Assembly (NCBI RefSeq): GCF_003702705.1
Contig: NZ_QZMN01000007.1
Span: 124,001-188,000 of the forward strand
DNA: 64,000 bases
Origin: Ornithinimicrobium cerasi
GTDB lineage: Bacteria; Actinomycetota; Actinomycetes; Actinomycetales; Dermatophilaceae
Direction: 5' to 3'
Below the pieces are notes generated by a model. That model saw only the letters and a list, made by a program, of their open reading frames with translations, was not told the DNA's origin and ran no database searches. Shown in pieces: positions 10,173-17,284 of this stretch. Position 1 is the first letter of the stretch. Each line of letters opens with the position of its first letter. The position numbers and the translations under genes are program-made.

Positions 10173-10885
10173 CGGCCGCCCTCCTGCGGGACGGCACGGG
10201 GTGCCGGCACCAGGGTCACGCGAGCCCCCTGGTCCACCGCCGCGATGACGTCCCCGACCCGGTCCGCGGGGACCACCACCTGCACCGCGGTCCGCCCCAG
10301 CCCGGCTCCCAGCCCGGAGCTCTCGGCGGGCACCCGGTCCAGCACGGCCCCACCCAGCAGCAGCTCCGGGTCGACGTAGGCCTCGCCCACCGCGTCTGGG
10401 TCGCGACGGCTGACCCACACGTCGACCACCGCCCCCTGCACCAAGGACCGGGCGGCGACCGTGTCGACGGGCACGCTCACCGTCTTGTCCAGCGCCTGGC
10501 GCGCGGTGCCGAGCGCCGCGGACGGCACCAGCTCACCTGTCGCCACGGGCCGGAGGAGGTGCGTGCCGGTCGTGATCGGGGCCGTGCCGTCGACGTAGCG
10601 GGCCGCGGCGTCCCCGAGCCGCACCTGGACCGGCACGAGGTCCCCCTCCCGGACCGGCTGGCCCGGCAGCAGGTCGCGGGCGGCGACGTACACCGGTGTG
10701 GTGTCGTCGAGCGAGGCGACGAGTCGGATGCCGCCCGCGACGGACAGCAGGACCAGCAGCACCCCGACGACGAGGCGCAGGTCCTTCCAGCTGGGCGGCT
10801 CGAGCCGGCGCGCGGGTCGCGCGGCCTCCGGTGCGCCCGCCCCTCGTGCGGTCCCGGCCCGTGACGTCAACGTCGGCGTCGGCAT
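10169..10885 (-). CDS. SAF domain protein (CpaB/RcpC-like)
   Basis: This 238-residue protein has a basic cytoplasmic N-terminus, one transmembrane segment (LVVGVLLVLLSVAGGIRLVA, about 38-57) and an extracytoplasmic SAF domain (VYVAARDLLPGQPVREGD). SAF domains occur in CpaB/FlgA-type periplasmic or outer pilus components. The C-terminal part (about 110-230) is beta-rich. It is translationally coupled to the CpaE-like gene by a 4-bp overlap. The ATG is preceded by GGGGAG at good spacing and a TAGCGT box about 50 nt upstream. The exact function in this organism is unknown. Confidence 0.75.
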   Translation of the reverse strand: MPTPTLTSRAGTARGAGAPEAARPARRLEPPSWKDLRLVVGVLLVLLSVAGGIRLVASLDDTTPVYVAARDLLPGQPVREGDLVPVQVRLGDAAARYVDGTAPITTGTHLLRPVATGELVPSAALGTARQALDKTVSVPVDTVAARSLVQGAVVDVWVSRRDPDAVGEAYVDPELLLGGAVLDRVPAESSGLGAGLGRTAVQVVVPADRVGDVIAAVDQGARVTLVPAPRAVPQEGGR

Positions 10886-11000
10886 GTGGTGCTCCCCGTG
10901 CTTCTCGTCCTTGGCCCCTCGGCCCGGGTCACGCTACCCGGTGGGGGCGGGTGTGTCCCAGCCCGTCCACAGGCTGGCCGCCCGCAGGGGTCGAGGTCCG

Positions 11001-11006
11001 TAAGAT
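11001..11006 (+). promoter_or_regulatory. -10 box of the BldC-like gene
   Basis: TAAGAT, followed about 18 nt later by a Shine-Dalgarno AAAGGAG (11024-11030) and GTG at 11039. This gene is therefore leadered, in contrast to many others here. Confidence 0.4.
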
Positions 11007-11038
11007 CGGCGGGAGACGGACCGAAAGGAGCCCGACCG

Positions 11039-11257
11039 GTGGCGACCCCCCGCTTCCTCACCCTGACCGACGTGGCGGAGACCCTCAACGTCTCGCTGTC
11101 CCAGGTCAAGGCACTGGTCCGCTCGGGCGACCTGCAGGGGGTCAAGCTCGGCGGACGCGGGGTCTGGCGGGTCGAGACCTCCGAGCTCGAGGCGTACATC
11201 CAGCGGATGTACGCCCAGACCCGCGAGAGCATCCGGCACGGCACACAGCTCGACTGA
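11039..11257 (+). CDS. BldC-like MerR-family HTH DNA-binding protein
   Basis: This is a 72-residue single-domain winged HTH of the excisionase/AlpA/BldC type: LTLTDVAETLNVSLSQVKAL forms the HTH, then VKLGGRGVWRVETSELEAYI the wing. BldC proteins in streptomycetes bind direct repeats head-to-tail to control development. The GTG start is fixed by AAAGGAG 8 nt upstream; the 51-codon in-frame extension is Gly/Pro-rich and not conserved-looking. It is divergent from the SAF-CpaE operon and may regulate it. It may also act on the direct repeats ahead of the LysM gene 0.7 kb downstream (inference). Confidence 0.85.
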   Translation: MATPRFLTLTDVAETLNVSLSQVKALVRSGDLQGVKLGGRGVWRVETSELEAYIQRMYAQTRESIRHGTQLD

Positions 11258-11303
11258 GACCACCCGCCCGACAGGATCGAGGGGGTCCGTACCCACCGTC
11301 GGG

Positions 11304-11867
11304 TCAGAGCCGGCGCACCGCTGCCACCGCCGCGTAGGGGAGGCTCAGCGTCCCCCTGACCGCGCCTGGGCGCCTCGCCTCGTCGTCCGCGTGCCGGGTC
11401 AGGTCGAGGTGGTCGGCGAGCACCCGGTCGATGGTGCCTGTGACGTGGTCGCCGGACCGGTCGTGCACCCGGACCGTGGCCCGGTCCCGGCTCACCGCGC
11501 GGAGCGCGTGGGTGAGTCCGAAACGTCGGCTGGCGGCGGAGCGTCGGGCGTCCACCACCCGCTCCAGGCCCTCGACCCCCAGCAGCGCATCGGTCGGCAC
11601 CAGCAGCTCCCGGCCCCGACCGGCCACCGCGGCCTCGCCCTCCAGGAGCAGCCAGCCGGCCCCGACGTCGAGGATCCGCGCCGCCAGCCATCCCAGGCCC
11701 ACCACCTTGACGCGCACGCCGTCCCCCACGGCCGCGGCGAGGCGTGATCCCAGCTGGACCTGACCACGCTCGGCGCGGGTGTGCTCGACGACCTCGGCGG
11801 CCAGCTCCTGACGTGCGAGCAGCTCCACCTGCGCGTCGAGGTCCTCGAAGAGCCGCTCCCATCTCAT
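11304..11867 (-). CDS. Hypothetical protein
   Basis: This is a 187-residue soluble protein that I do not recognise by name. It opens MRWERLFEDLDAQVELLARQ (helical) and then becomes beta-rich with repeated hydrophobic strands (VRVKVVGLGWLAARILDVG, then a WLLLEGEAAVAG strand), ending SLPYAAVAAVRRL. The strand-rich core has the look of a small Sm-like or OB-type barrel, but that is only an impression. The upstream 15 codons in frame are discarded as non-conserved. It is convergent with the BldC-like gene and divergent from the LysM gene. A DnaA-box-like CTGTCCACA lies about 40 bp upstream of its start. Confidence 0.65.
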   Translation of the reverse strand: MRWERLFEDLDAQVELLARQELAAEVVEHTRAERGQVQLGSRLAAAVGDGVRVKVVGLGWLAARILDVGAGWLLLEGEAAVAGRGRELLVPTDALLGVEGLERVVDARRSAASRRFGLTHALRAVSRDRATVRVHDRSGDHVTGTIDRVLADHLDLTRHADDEARRPGAVRGTLSLPYAAVAAVRRL

Positions 11868-11917
11868 GCGCCCATCGTGCCAGCACCGGTCTGGCGTGCC
11901 GAGACTGTCCACAGGCC

Positions 11918-11947
11918 TTGCCGCCGCTGTTCATCCGACCGTAGAGT
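11918..11947 (+). promoter_or_regulatory. Sigma-70-like promoter of the LysM gene
   Basis: TTGCCG (11918-11923) and TAGAGT (11942-11947) are separated by 18 bp. The predicted transcription start (about 11954) falls inside the GCAAACG direct repeats. Confidence 0.45.
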
Positions 11948-11950
11948 GAC

Positions 11951-11967
11951 GCAAACGAGTGCAAACG
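11951..11967 (+). repeat. GCAAACG direct repeats, 10-bp phase
   Basis: GCAAACG occurs at 11951-11957 and again at 11961-11967, exactly one helical turn apart. The pair sits just downstream of the -10 box and over the likely start of transcription. This is a plausible operator for a direct-repeat-binding regulator such as the nearby BldC-like protein (inference). Confidence 0.4.
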
Positions 11968-11992
11968 TACGCGGATGAAGCATGGAGGGGCG

Positions 11993-12775
11993 ATGGACAG
12001 GCGTGTGAGACGGGGCGCGGCACTCGGCGGCGGGGGTGCTGTGCTCGCGGGGGCGCTCGCCCTGGGGCTCGTCGAGGTCACGCTCTCGACCTGGGAGGGG
12101 TGGGGCAGCCAGCCGGTCGCGGGCGGGCTGGGGGTGCTGACCACCGCGGCCGCGGCGGCGGCGAGCGCCTGGATGTCGCTGGTGCTGGCGGTGGCCACCG
12201 TGACCCTCCTCCGCGGGGCACCGGAGGTCGCGGACCTGCGACGGGGACGGGTCTGCGCCGGGCCGGCACCCCTCACCCGCCGGGTGGCCACCTGGCTGCT
12301 GGTCCTCGGCGCGGTCGGCGCCACCCCCGCCGTGGCCGGCGCGACGCCACCCCACCCCGTCGCCGTGGTCCTGCCCGTCGCAGCAGTGGCCGGTCCCGGC
12401 GGACCCACCACCGTCGCGGACGCCGGGCACCCTGGCGACGTGTCCGAGGGGAGCGAGCGGGCTCCCGTCACCCGCGCCGCCCTCCCGGAGCCCGGGTGGA
12501 CCCCGACCCGGGCCGAGCCGGCTCCGCGGACCTCCGGCGAGGTGGGCCTGCTCGGCACGTCCTTCACCGAGCCGCTCGACCACGTCGTCGTCCACCGGGG
12601 CGACACGCTCTGGGCCATCGCGGCCCGTCACCTCGGCGAGCAGGCCACCGACCAGGACGTCGCCGAGGCCTGGCCCCGCTGGTACGCCGCCAACCGCGTC
12701 GTCATCGGCGACGACCCCGACCTGATCCGTCCCGGACAGCGCCTGGTCGTGCCCTCCGCCGGGGTGACGCGGTGA
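11993..12775 (+). CDS. Membrane protein with C-terminal LysM domain
   Basis: This 260-residue protein has hydrophobic segments near residues 10-30, 45-70 and 95-130, a Pro/Ala-rich linker, and a LysM domain at about 205-258 (VVHRGDTLWAIAARHLG and LIRPGQRLVVP). LysM binds peptidoglycan GlcNAc, so the protein is likely anchored in the membrane and reaches the wall. The ATG at 11993 is preferred because GGAGGGG lies just before it; ATG at 11975 has no such site. The stop overlaps the next gene by 4 bp. A LysM-DUF6459-secA neighbourhood recurs in actinobacteria (from memory), but its role is not known. Confidence 0.8.
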   Translation: MDRRVRRGAALGGGGAVLAGALALGLVEVTLSTWEGWGSQPVAGGLGVLTTAAAAAASAWMSLVLAVATVTLLRGAPEVADLRRGRVCAGPAPLTRRVATWLLVLGAVGATPAVAGATPPHPVAVVLPVAAVAGPGGPTTVADAGHPGDVSEGSERAPVTRAALPEPGWTPTRAEPAPRTSGEVGLLGTSFTEPLDHVVVHRGDTLWAIAARHLGEQATDQDVAEAWPRWYAANRVVIGDDPDLIRPGQRLVVPSAGVTR

Positions 12776-13311
12776 GCACCGCGCACGCGACCGCCAGCTC
12801 CGGCCGGCCAGCAGTGATGCGACTGGTGCCGGCGCCACGGACGGACCCGAGGAGCCCGGGACCGGACTGGGGCGACGACGCGGTCGCGGCGACGACCGGC
12901 CCCTACGTCCAGGGCAGCCTGGCCGTCGACTTCCGCGACCGCTCGGTCGACAGCTTCTTCGGCCCGCAGGCGACACCCACCCCCGAGCTGCCCGAACCTG
13001 GCGCCTGGGCACGGCGGATGATTCAGGCGGTGCTCGAGACCTACGACGGCACCCGCTCCGCGGACCAGCTGTCCCGCTGGGTGGTGCCCGAGATCCGCGA
13101 GCGCGCCCAGCGGCGCGGTCAGCTGGCCCGACGGCGGGGCCGTCGGGCACACCGCCCGCCGGTGGTGCGCACGCTGCTCACCTGCCTCCCCGCGGACGGG
13201 GTGTGCGAGGTGTCGGCCGTCGTCTGGTCGGACGGGCGGGTCCGGGCCCTGGCGGTGCGGATGTGCGGGGTGGACGGCCGCTGGCTCATCACCGCCTGGG
13301 AGCTCGGCTGA
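12772..13311 (+). CDS. DUF6459/Rv-family conserved protein
   Basis: This is a 179-residue protein. The first 80 residues look disordered. The conserved part (about 75-179) contains WARRMIQAVLETYDGTRSAD, then LSRWVVPEI, and VVRTLLTCLPADGVCEVSAV, ending VDGRWLITAWELG. This pattern matches the small actinobacterial family (DUF6459) commonly encoded next to secA; no function is known. Translation is coupled to the LysM gene by a GTGA overlap. It converges on secA, with only 4 nt between stop codons. Confidence 0.75.
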   Translation: MSTAHATASSGRPAVMRLVPAPRTDPRSPGPDWGDDAVAATTGPYVQGSLAVDFRDRSVDSFFGPQATPTPELPEPGAWARRMIQAVLETYDGTRSADQLSRWVVPEIRERAQRRGQLARRRGRRAHRPPVVRTLLTCLPADGVCEVSAVVWSDGRVRALAVRMCGVDGRWLITAWELG

Positions 13312-13315
13312 GCCC

Positions 13316-16006
13316 TCAGCTGCGGCGACGCGCCTTGCGACGCTCGGCGCGGTTGCCCGAGGACGTGGATGTCGCCTCGGTCGCGTCGTCCTCCGGCAGG
13401 CTGCCGTCCGGACGCACCGGCCGGACCTCGGCCTCACCGTCCTCGCTGGGGGCCACGAAGGTCAGCTGGCCCTGCGCGACGGGCTGCTCGGGCTGCTCGG
13501 CCGCCTTGACCTCGGCGTGGAAGAGGAAGCGCACCGCCTCCTCCTTGATGGCCTCCATCATCGCCTGGAACAGCTGGTAGCCCTCGCGCTGGTACTCCAC
13601 GAGGGGCTCGCGCTGGGCCATCGCCCTCAGCCCGATGCCCTCCTTGAGGTAGTCCATCTCGTAGAGGTGCTCGCGCCACTTGCGGTCCAGCACCTGCAGC
13701 ACCACCCGCCGCTCCACGTCCCGCATCAGCTCCGGGCCCACGCTCTCCTCCCGGGCGTCGTAGGCGTGCTGGGCGTCGGAGGTGAGGACCTCGACGAGCA
13801 GCTGGGTCGTCACGCCGCTGCGTCCTCCCGCCTCGGCGACGACGTCCTCGACCGACTGGCCGACCGGGTAGACCTGACGCAGGTCCTCCCAGAGCTGGTC
13901 CAGGTCGAGCCCGTCGGTGAGGCCCTGTCCGGCGGACACCGTGACGAAGTCCGCCACCACGTCGTTGATGAAGTCGCGGACCTGCTCGTGCAGGTCGGCC
14001 CCCGCCAGCACCCTCCGACGCTCGGCATAGATGACCTCACGCTGCCGGTTGAGCACGTCGTCGTACTTCAGGACGTTCTTGCGGGTCTCGAAGTGCTGGG
14101 CCTCGACCTGGGCCTGGGCGCCGGCGATCGAGCGGGTCACCATCTTGGCCTCGATCGGCACGTCGTCCGACAGGCCGGTCATGGACATCACGCGGTCGAC
14201 CATCCCCGCGTTGAACATCCGCATCAGGTCGTCCTGGAGGGAGAGGTAGAACCGCGACTCACCGGGGTCGCCCTGACGCCCGGACCGGCCGCGCAGCTGG
14301 TTGTCGATCCGTCGGGACTCGTGGCGCTCGGTGCCCAGCACGTAGAGGCCGCCGAGCTCGGTGACCTCGTCGTGCTCGGCGGCCACCGACTCCTCCGCCT
14401 GGCGCAGCGTGGCGTCCCAGGCAGCCTCGTACTCCTCCGGGGTCTCGTGCGGGTCCAGCCCCTGGGCCCGCAGGGCGTTGACCGCGCGGAACTCGGGGTT
14501 GCCGCCGAGCATGATGTCGGTGCCGCGGCCGGCCATGTTGGTGGCGACCGTCACCGCACCCTTGCGGCCGGCCTCGGCGACGATCGCGGCCTCCCGCTCG
14601 TGGTGCTTGGCGTTGAGCACCTCGTGCTTGACCCCCCGCCGACGCAGCTGGTCGGAGAGGTACTCGGACTTGGCGACCGAGGTGGTGCCGACCAGCACCG
14701 GCTGGCCCGCGCGGAACCGATCGGCGATGTCCTCGACGACGGCCCCGAACTTCGACTCCTCGGTGCGGTACACCTTGTCGGCCAGGTCCTTGCGGATCAT
14801 GGGCCGGTTGGTCGGGATCGAGATCACGCCCACCTTGTAGATCTGGTGCAGCTCGGCGGCCTCGGTCTGCGCGGTACCCGTCATACCGGCGAGCTTGTCG
14901 TACATGCGGAAGTAGTTCTGCAGCGTGACCGTGGCCAGGGTCTGGTTCTCGTTCTTGATCTCCACCCCCTCCTTGGCCTCGATCGCCTGGTGCATGCCCT
15001 CGTTGTAGCGACGCCCGGGCAGGATGCGACCGGTGTGCTCGTCGACGATCATGACCTGGCCGTCCATGACGACGTAGTCCTTGTCGCGGGAGAACAGCTC
15101 CTTGGCCTTGATCGCGTTGTTGAGGTAGCCGATGAGCGGGGTGTTGGCCGACTCGTACAGGTTGTCGATGCCGAGGTAGTCCTCGACCTTCTCGATGCCG
15201 GCCTCCAGGACCCCCACCGTCTTCTTCTTCTCGTCCACCTCGTAGTCGCCCTGGCCGTCCTCGCCCCGGTTGAGCCTGCGCACCAGCTTGCTGAACTCGG
15301 TGTACCACTTGGTGGCCTGGTCGGCGGGGCCGGAGATGATCAGCGGCGTCCTGGCCTCGTCGATGAGGATCGAGTCCACCTCGTCGACGATCGCGAAGTT
15401 GTGACCGCGCTGCACGAGGTCGGCCATCGACCAGGCCATGTTGTCGCGCAGGTAGTCGAAACCGAACTCGTTGTTCGTGCCGTAGGTGATGTCCAGCGCA
15501 TACTGCTCGCGCCGCTGCGCCGGCGTCATGGAGGACAGGATGCACCCCGTCTCCAGACCCAGGGCCCGGTGCACGCGCCCCATGAGCTCGGACTGGTACT
15601 GCGCGAGGTAGTCGTTGGTCGTGATGACGTGCACGCCCTTGCCCTCGAGCGCGTTGAGGTAGGAGGGCAGGGTGGCGACGAGGGTCTTGCCCTCGCCCGT
15701 GCGCATCTCCGCCACGTTGCCCTGGTGCAGGGCCGCGCCCCCCATGAGCTGCACGTCGAAGTGGCGCTTGCCGATGGTCCGCTTGCTCGCCTCGCGGACC
15801 GCGGCGAAGGCCTCCGGAAGCAGCTGGTCGACCGTCTCGCCGCCGGCGAGCCTCGCCCGGAACTTCGCGGTCTCCTCCCGCAGCTCGGTGTCGGTGAGCC
15901 CCTCGAAGTCCTCCTCGAGGGCGTTCACCTGCTTGGCGATGGTCTCCAGACGGCGCAGCGCGGTCTTCTCGCCGGCGCGCAGGATCTTCTCGAAGAGGTT
16001 CGGCAC
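13316..16006 (-). CDS. secA: Preprotein translocase ATPase SecA
   Basis: This 896-residue protein is the motor ATPase that drives proteins through SecYEG. Visible features are Walker A MRTGEGKT (about residue 100), the DEVD helicase box near 205, [35 protein letters not shown], and [19 protein letters not shown]. The C-terminus ends in a basic [12 protein letters not shown] and lacks the Cys-rich zinc motif of E. coli SecA, as in actinobacterial SecA1. The GTG start has a TAGCCT box 6 nt upstream, so the mRNA is probably leaderless. It shares that promoter box with the divergent GNAT gene. Confidence 0.97.
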   Translation of the reverse strand: MPNLFEKILRAGEKTALRRLETIAKQVNALEEDFEGLTDTELREETAKFRARLAGGETVDQLLPEAFAAVREASKRTIGKRHFDVQLMGGAALHQGNVAEMRTGEGKTLVATLPSYLNALEGKGVHVITTNDYLAQYQSELMGRVHRALGLETGCILSSMTPAQRREQYALDITYGTNNEFGFDYLRDNMAWSMADLVQRGHNFAIVDEVDSILIDEARTPLIISGPADQATKWYTEFSKLVRRLNRGEDGQGDYEVDEKKKTVGVLEAGIEKVEDYLGIDNLYESANTPLIGYLNNAIKAKELFSRDKDYVVMDGQVMIVDEHTGRILPGRRYNEGMHQAIEAKEGVEIKNENQTLATVTLQNYFRMYDKLAGMTGTAQTEAAELHQIYKVGVISIPTNRPMIRKDLADKVYRTEESKFGAVVEDIADRFRAGQPVLVGTTSVAKSEYLSDQLRRRGVKHEVLNAKHHEREAAIVAEAGRKGAVTVATNMAGRGTDIMLGGNPEFRAVNALRAQGLDPHETPEEYEAAWDATLRQAEESVAAEHDEVTELGGLYVLGTERHESRRIDNQLRGRSGRQGDPGESRFYLSLQDDLMRMFNAGMVDRVMSMTGLSDDVPIEAKMVTRSIAGAQAQVEAQHFETRKNVLKYDDVLNRQREVIYAERRRVLAGADLHEQVRDFINDVVADFVTVSAGQGLTDGLDLDQLWEDLRQVYPVGQSVEDVVAEAGGRSGVTTQLLVEVLTSDAQHAYDAREESVGPELMRDVERRVVLQVLDRKWREHLYEMDYLKEGIGLRAMAQREPLVEYQREGYQLFQAMMEAIKEEAVRFLFHAEVKAAEQPEQPVAQGQLTFVAPSEDGEAEVRPVRPDGSLPEDDATEATSTSSGNRAERRKARRRS

Positions 16007-16011
16007 GCGTC

Positions 16012-16018
16012 TAGGCTA
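16012..16018. promoter_or_regulatory. Shared bidirectional -10 box, secA / GNAT gene
   Basis: TAGGCTA reads TAGGCT on the plus strand (7 nt before ATG 16025) and TAGCCT on the minus strand (6 nt before the secA GTG at 16006). Both start codons sit at the expected transcription starts, so both mRNAs should be leaderless. Confidence 0.55.
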
Positions 16019-16024
16019 ACCGGC

Positions 16025-17179
16025 ATGGGCCCGCAGGCCGTACCACAGGGCGCCCCGGCCCTCCTCGACGCCGAGGTCCGGCTGGTCCCGCCGCGCCGCG
16101 ACCACGTCCCGATGCTCGTGGAGCTGGGTCAGGACGCCGAGTGCCTGCGCTGGGGAGACGCCTCCCCCACCGGCAGCCCTGGTGCTGCGGAGAGCTGGGT
16201 GGCGGTGGCGATGGAGCGGTGGGCCGACCCCCGCCCGTGGACACCGCGCCAGTGGGTGGTCGAGGTGCACGACGGCGGGGTATGGCGTGCGGCCGGCACC
16301 GTGGAGTACCGCCCCGACGGGCACGGGGCGGTCGAGGTCGGGTATGCCGTCCACCCCGCCTCCCGCGGCCGCGGTCTGGCGGTCCGTGCCGTCCGGCTGG
16401 CCCTCGACCACGGCTTCCGCGACGACGGGGTGCACACCGCCCGCTGGCGCGCCGAGGTCGGCAACTGGGCCTCCCGCCGGGTCGCCTGGCGGCTCGGCTT
16501 CAGCCCGCCCCAGCGGGTCCGGGGTCTGATGCCTGGCCACGGCACCGAGCAGGTGCCGCGGGACGGGTGGATCTCCACCCTGCGCCACGACGAGGCGAGG
16601 GAGGCGGCATACCCGTGGCTGGTGGTGCCCACCCTGCACGGTGCTGACGTGGTGCTGCGGCCCTGGCGGCACGAGGACGCGCCACGGGTCGTCGAGGCGT
16701 GCACCGACCCGCTGACCCGGCGCTACCTGCCTGCGCTCCCGAGCCCCTACGGCATGGGTGAGGCGCTGGTGTTCGTCGACACCGTGCGCGACGCCGCCGC
16801 GCGGGGGACGGAGGTGTCCTGGTGCGCGGCGGACCCCTCGACCGACCGGTGCCTCGGTGCGGTGAGCCTCATGGGGCTCGCTCCTGCGAGCGGCCAGGGC
16901 GAGGTGGGGTATTGGCTCCACCCCGAGGCCCGCGGTCGGGGCGCCATGAGGGCAGCGGTGCGCGCGGCGGTCGGTCACGGGTTCTCGCCCGCGACGGACG
17001 GCGGCCTGGGTCTGCGCCGCGTCCTGCTGCGGACCGCGGGGAGCAACGTGGCCAGCCAGCGGGTGGCCCTCGCCCTGGGGATGACCGAGGTGGGCCGGGA
17101 CCGGCTCGCGGAGACGCTCGGTGACGGCACGGTGGAGGACATGGTCCGGTTCGACCTCCTGGCGGACGAGCAGTCCTGA
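16025..17179 (+). CDS. Tandem GNAT N-acetyltransferase
   Basis: This 384-residue protein has two GNAT (RimJ/RimL-like) domains, about 15-185 and 200-380. Acetyl-CoA-binding motif A is seen in each: VGYAVHPASRGRGLAVRAVR in the first and VGYWLHPEARGRGAMRAAVR in the second. Each domain also has the C-terminal N/S-x-A-S-x-R-V-A helix (WASRRVAWRLGF; VASQRVALALGM). The family acetylates protein N-termini or small amines; the substrate is not predictable. The gene is divergent from secA and shares its promoter box. It carries two GGTATGCCG words. Confidence 0.88.
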   Translation: MGPQAVPQGAPALLDAEVRLVPPRRDHVPMLVELGQDAECLRWGDASPTGSPGAAESWVAVAMERWADPRPWTPRQWVVEVHDGGVWRAAGTVEYRPDGHGAVEVGYAVHPASRGRGLAVRAVRLALDHGFRDDGVHTARWRAEVGNWASRRVAWRLGFSPPQRVRGLMPGHGTEQVPRDGWISTLRHDEAREAAYPWLVVPTLHGADVVLRPWRHEDAPRVVEACTDPLTRRYLPALPSPYGMGEALVFVDTVRDAAARGTEVSWCAADPSTDRCLGAVSLMGLAPASGQGEVGYWLHPEARGRGAMRAAVRAAVGHGFSPATDGGLGLRRVLLRTAGSNVASQRVALALGMTEVGRDRLAETLGDGTVEDMVRFDLLADEQS

Positions 17180-17219
17180 CCGACGGGTCTGCAGGGTGAC
17201 TCGGACGGGTCCGTCGGGC

Positions 17220-17266
17220 ACGCCGCTGGCCGGGCCCCGCTCTCGCGGGACCCGGCCACCGGCGTC
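17220..17266. terminator. Strong bidirectional terminator hairpin
   Basis: This is a long stem: ACGCCG-c-TGGCCGGG (17220-17234) pairs with CCCGGCCA-c-CGGCGT (17251-17266) with one mismatch. An inner CCGC/GCGG stem closes a TCTC tetraloop. It lies between the convergent GNAT and nuclease genes. There is no T-tract. Confidence 0.65.
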
Positions 17267-17284
17267 AGGTCAAGGACTCAGAGG

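Noticed and set aside
8211-10885. A tad/flp pilus locus
   Set aside because: Only CpaE- and CpaB-like genes are present; pilin, prepilin peptidase, TadA and TadB/C genes are lacking.
11267-11303. CCCGAC/GTCGGG inverted repeat between the BldC-like and 11304 genes as a terminator
   Set aside because: The stem is only 6 bp with a 25-nt loop, so it is weak evidence.
10963-11913. Replication origin from DnaA-like boxes
   Set aside because: There are only two boxes in this stretch, no AT-rich unwinding region and no dnaA, dnaN or recF gene.
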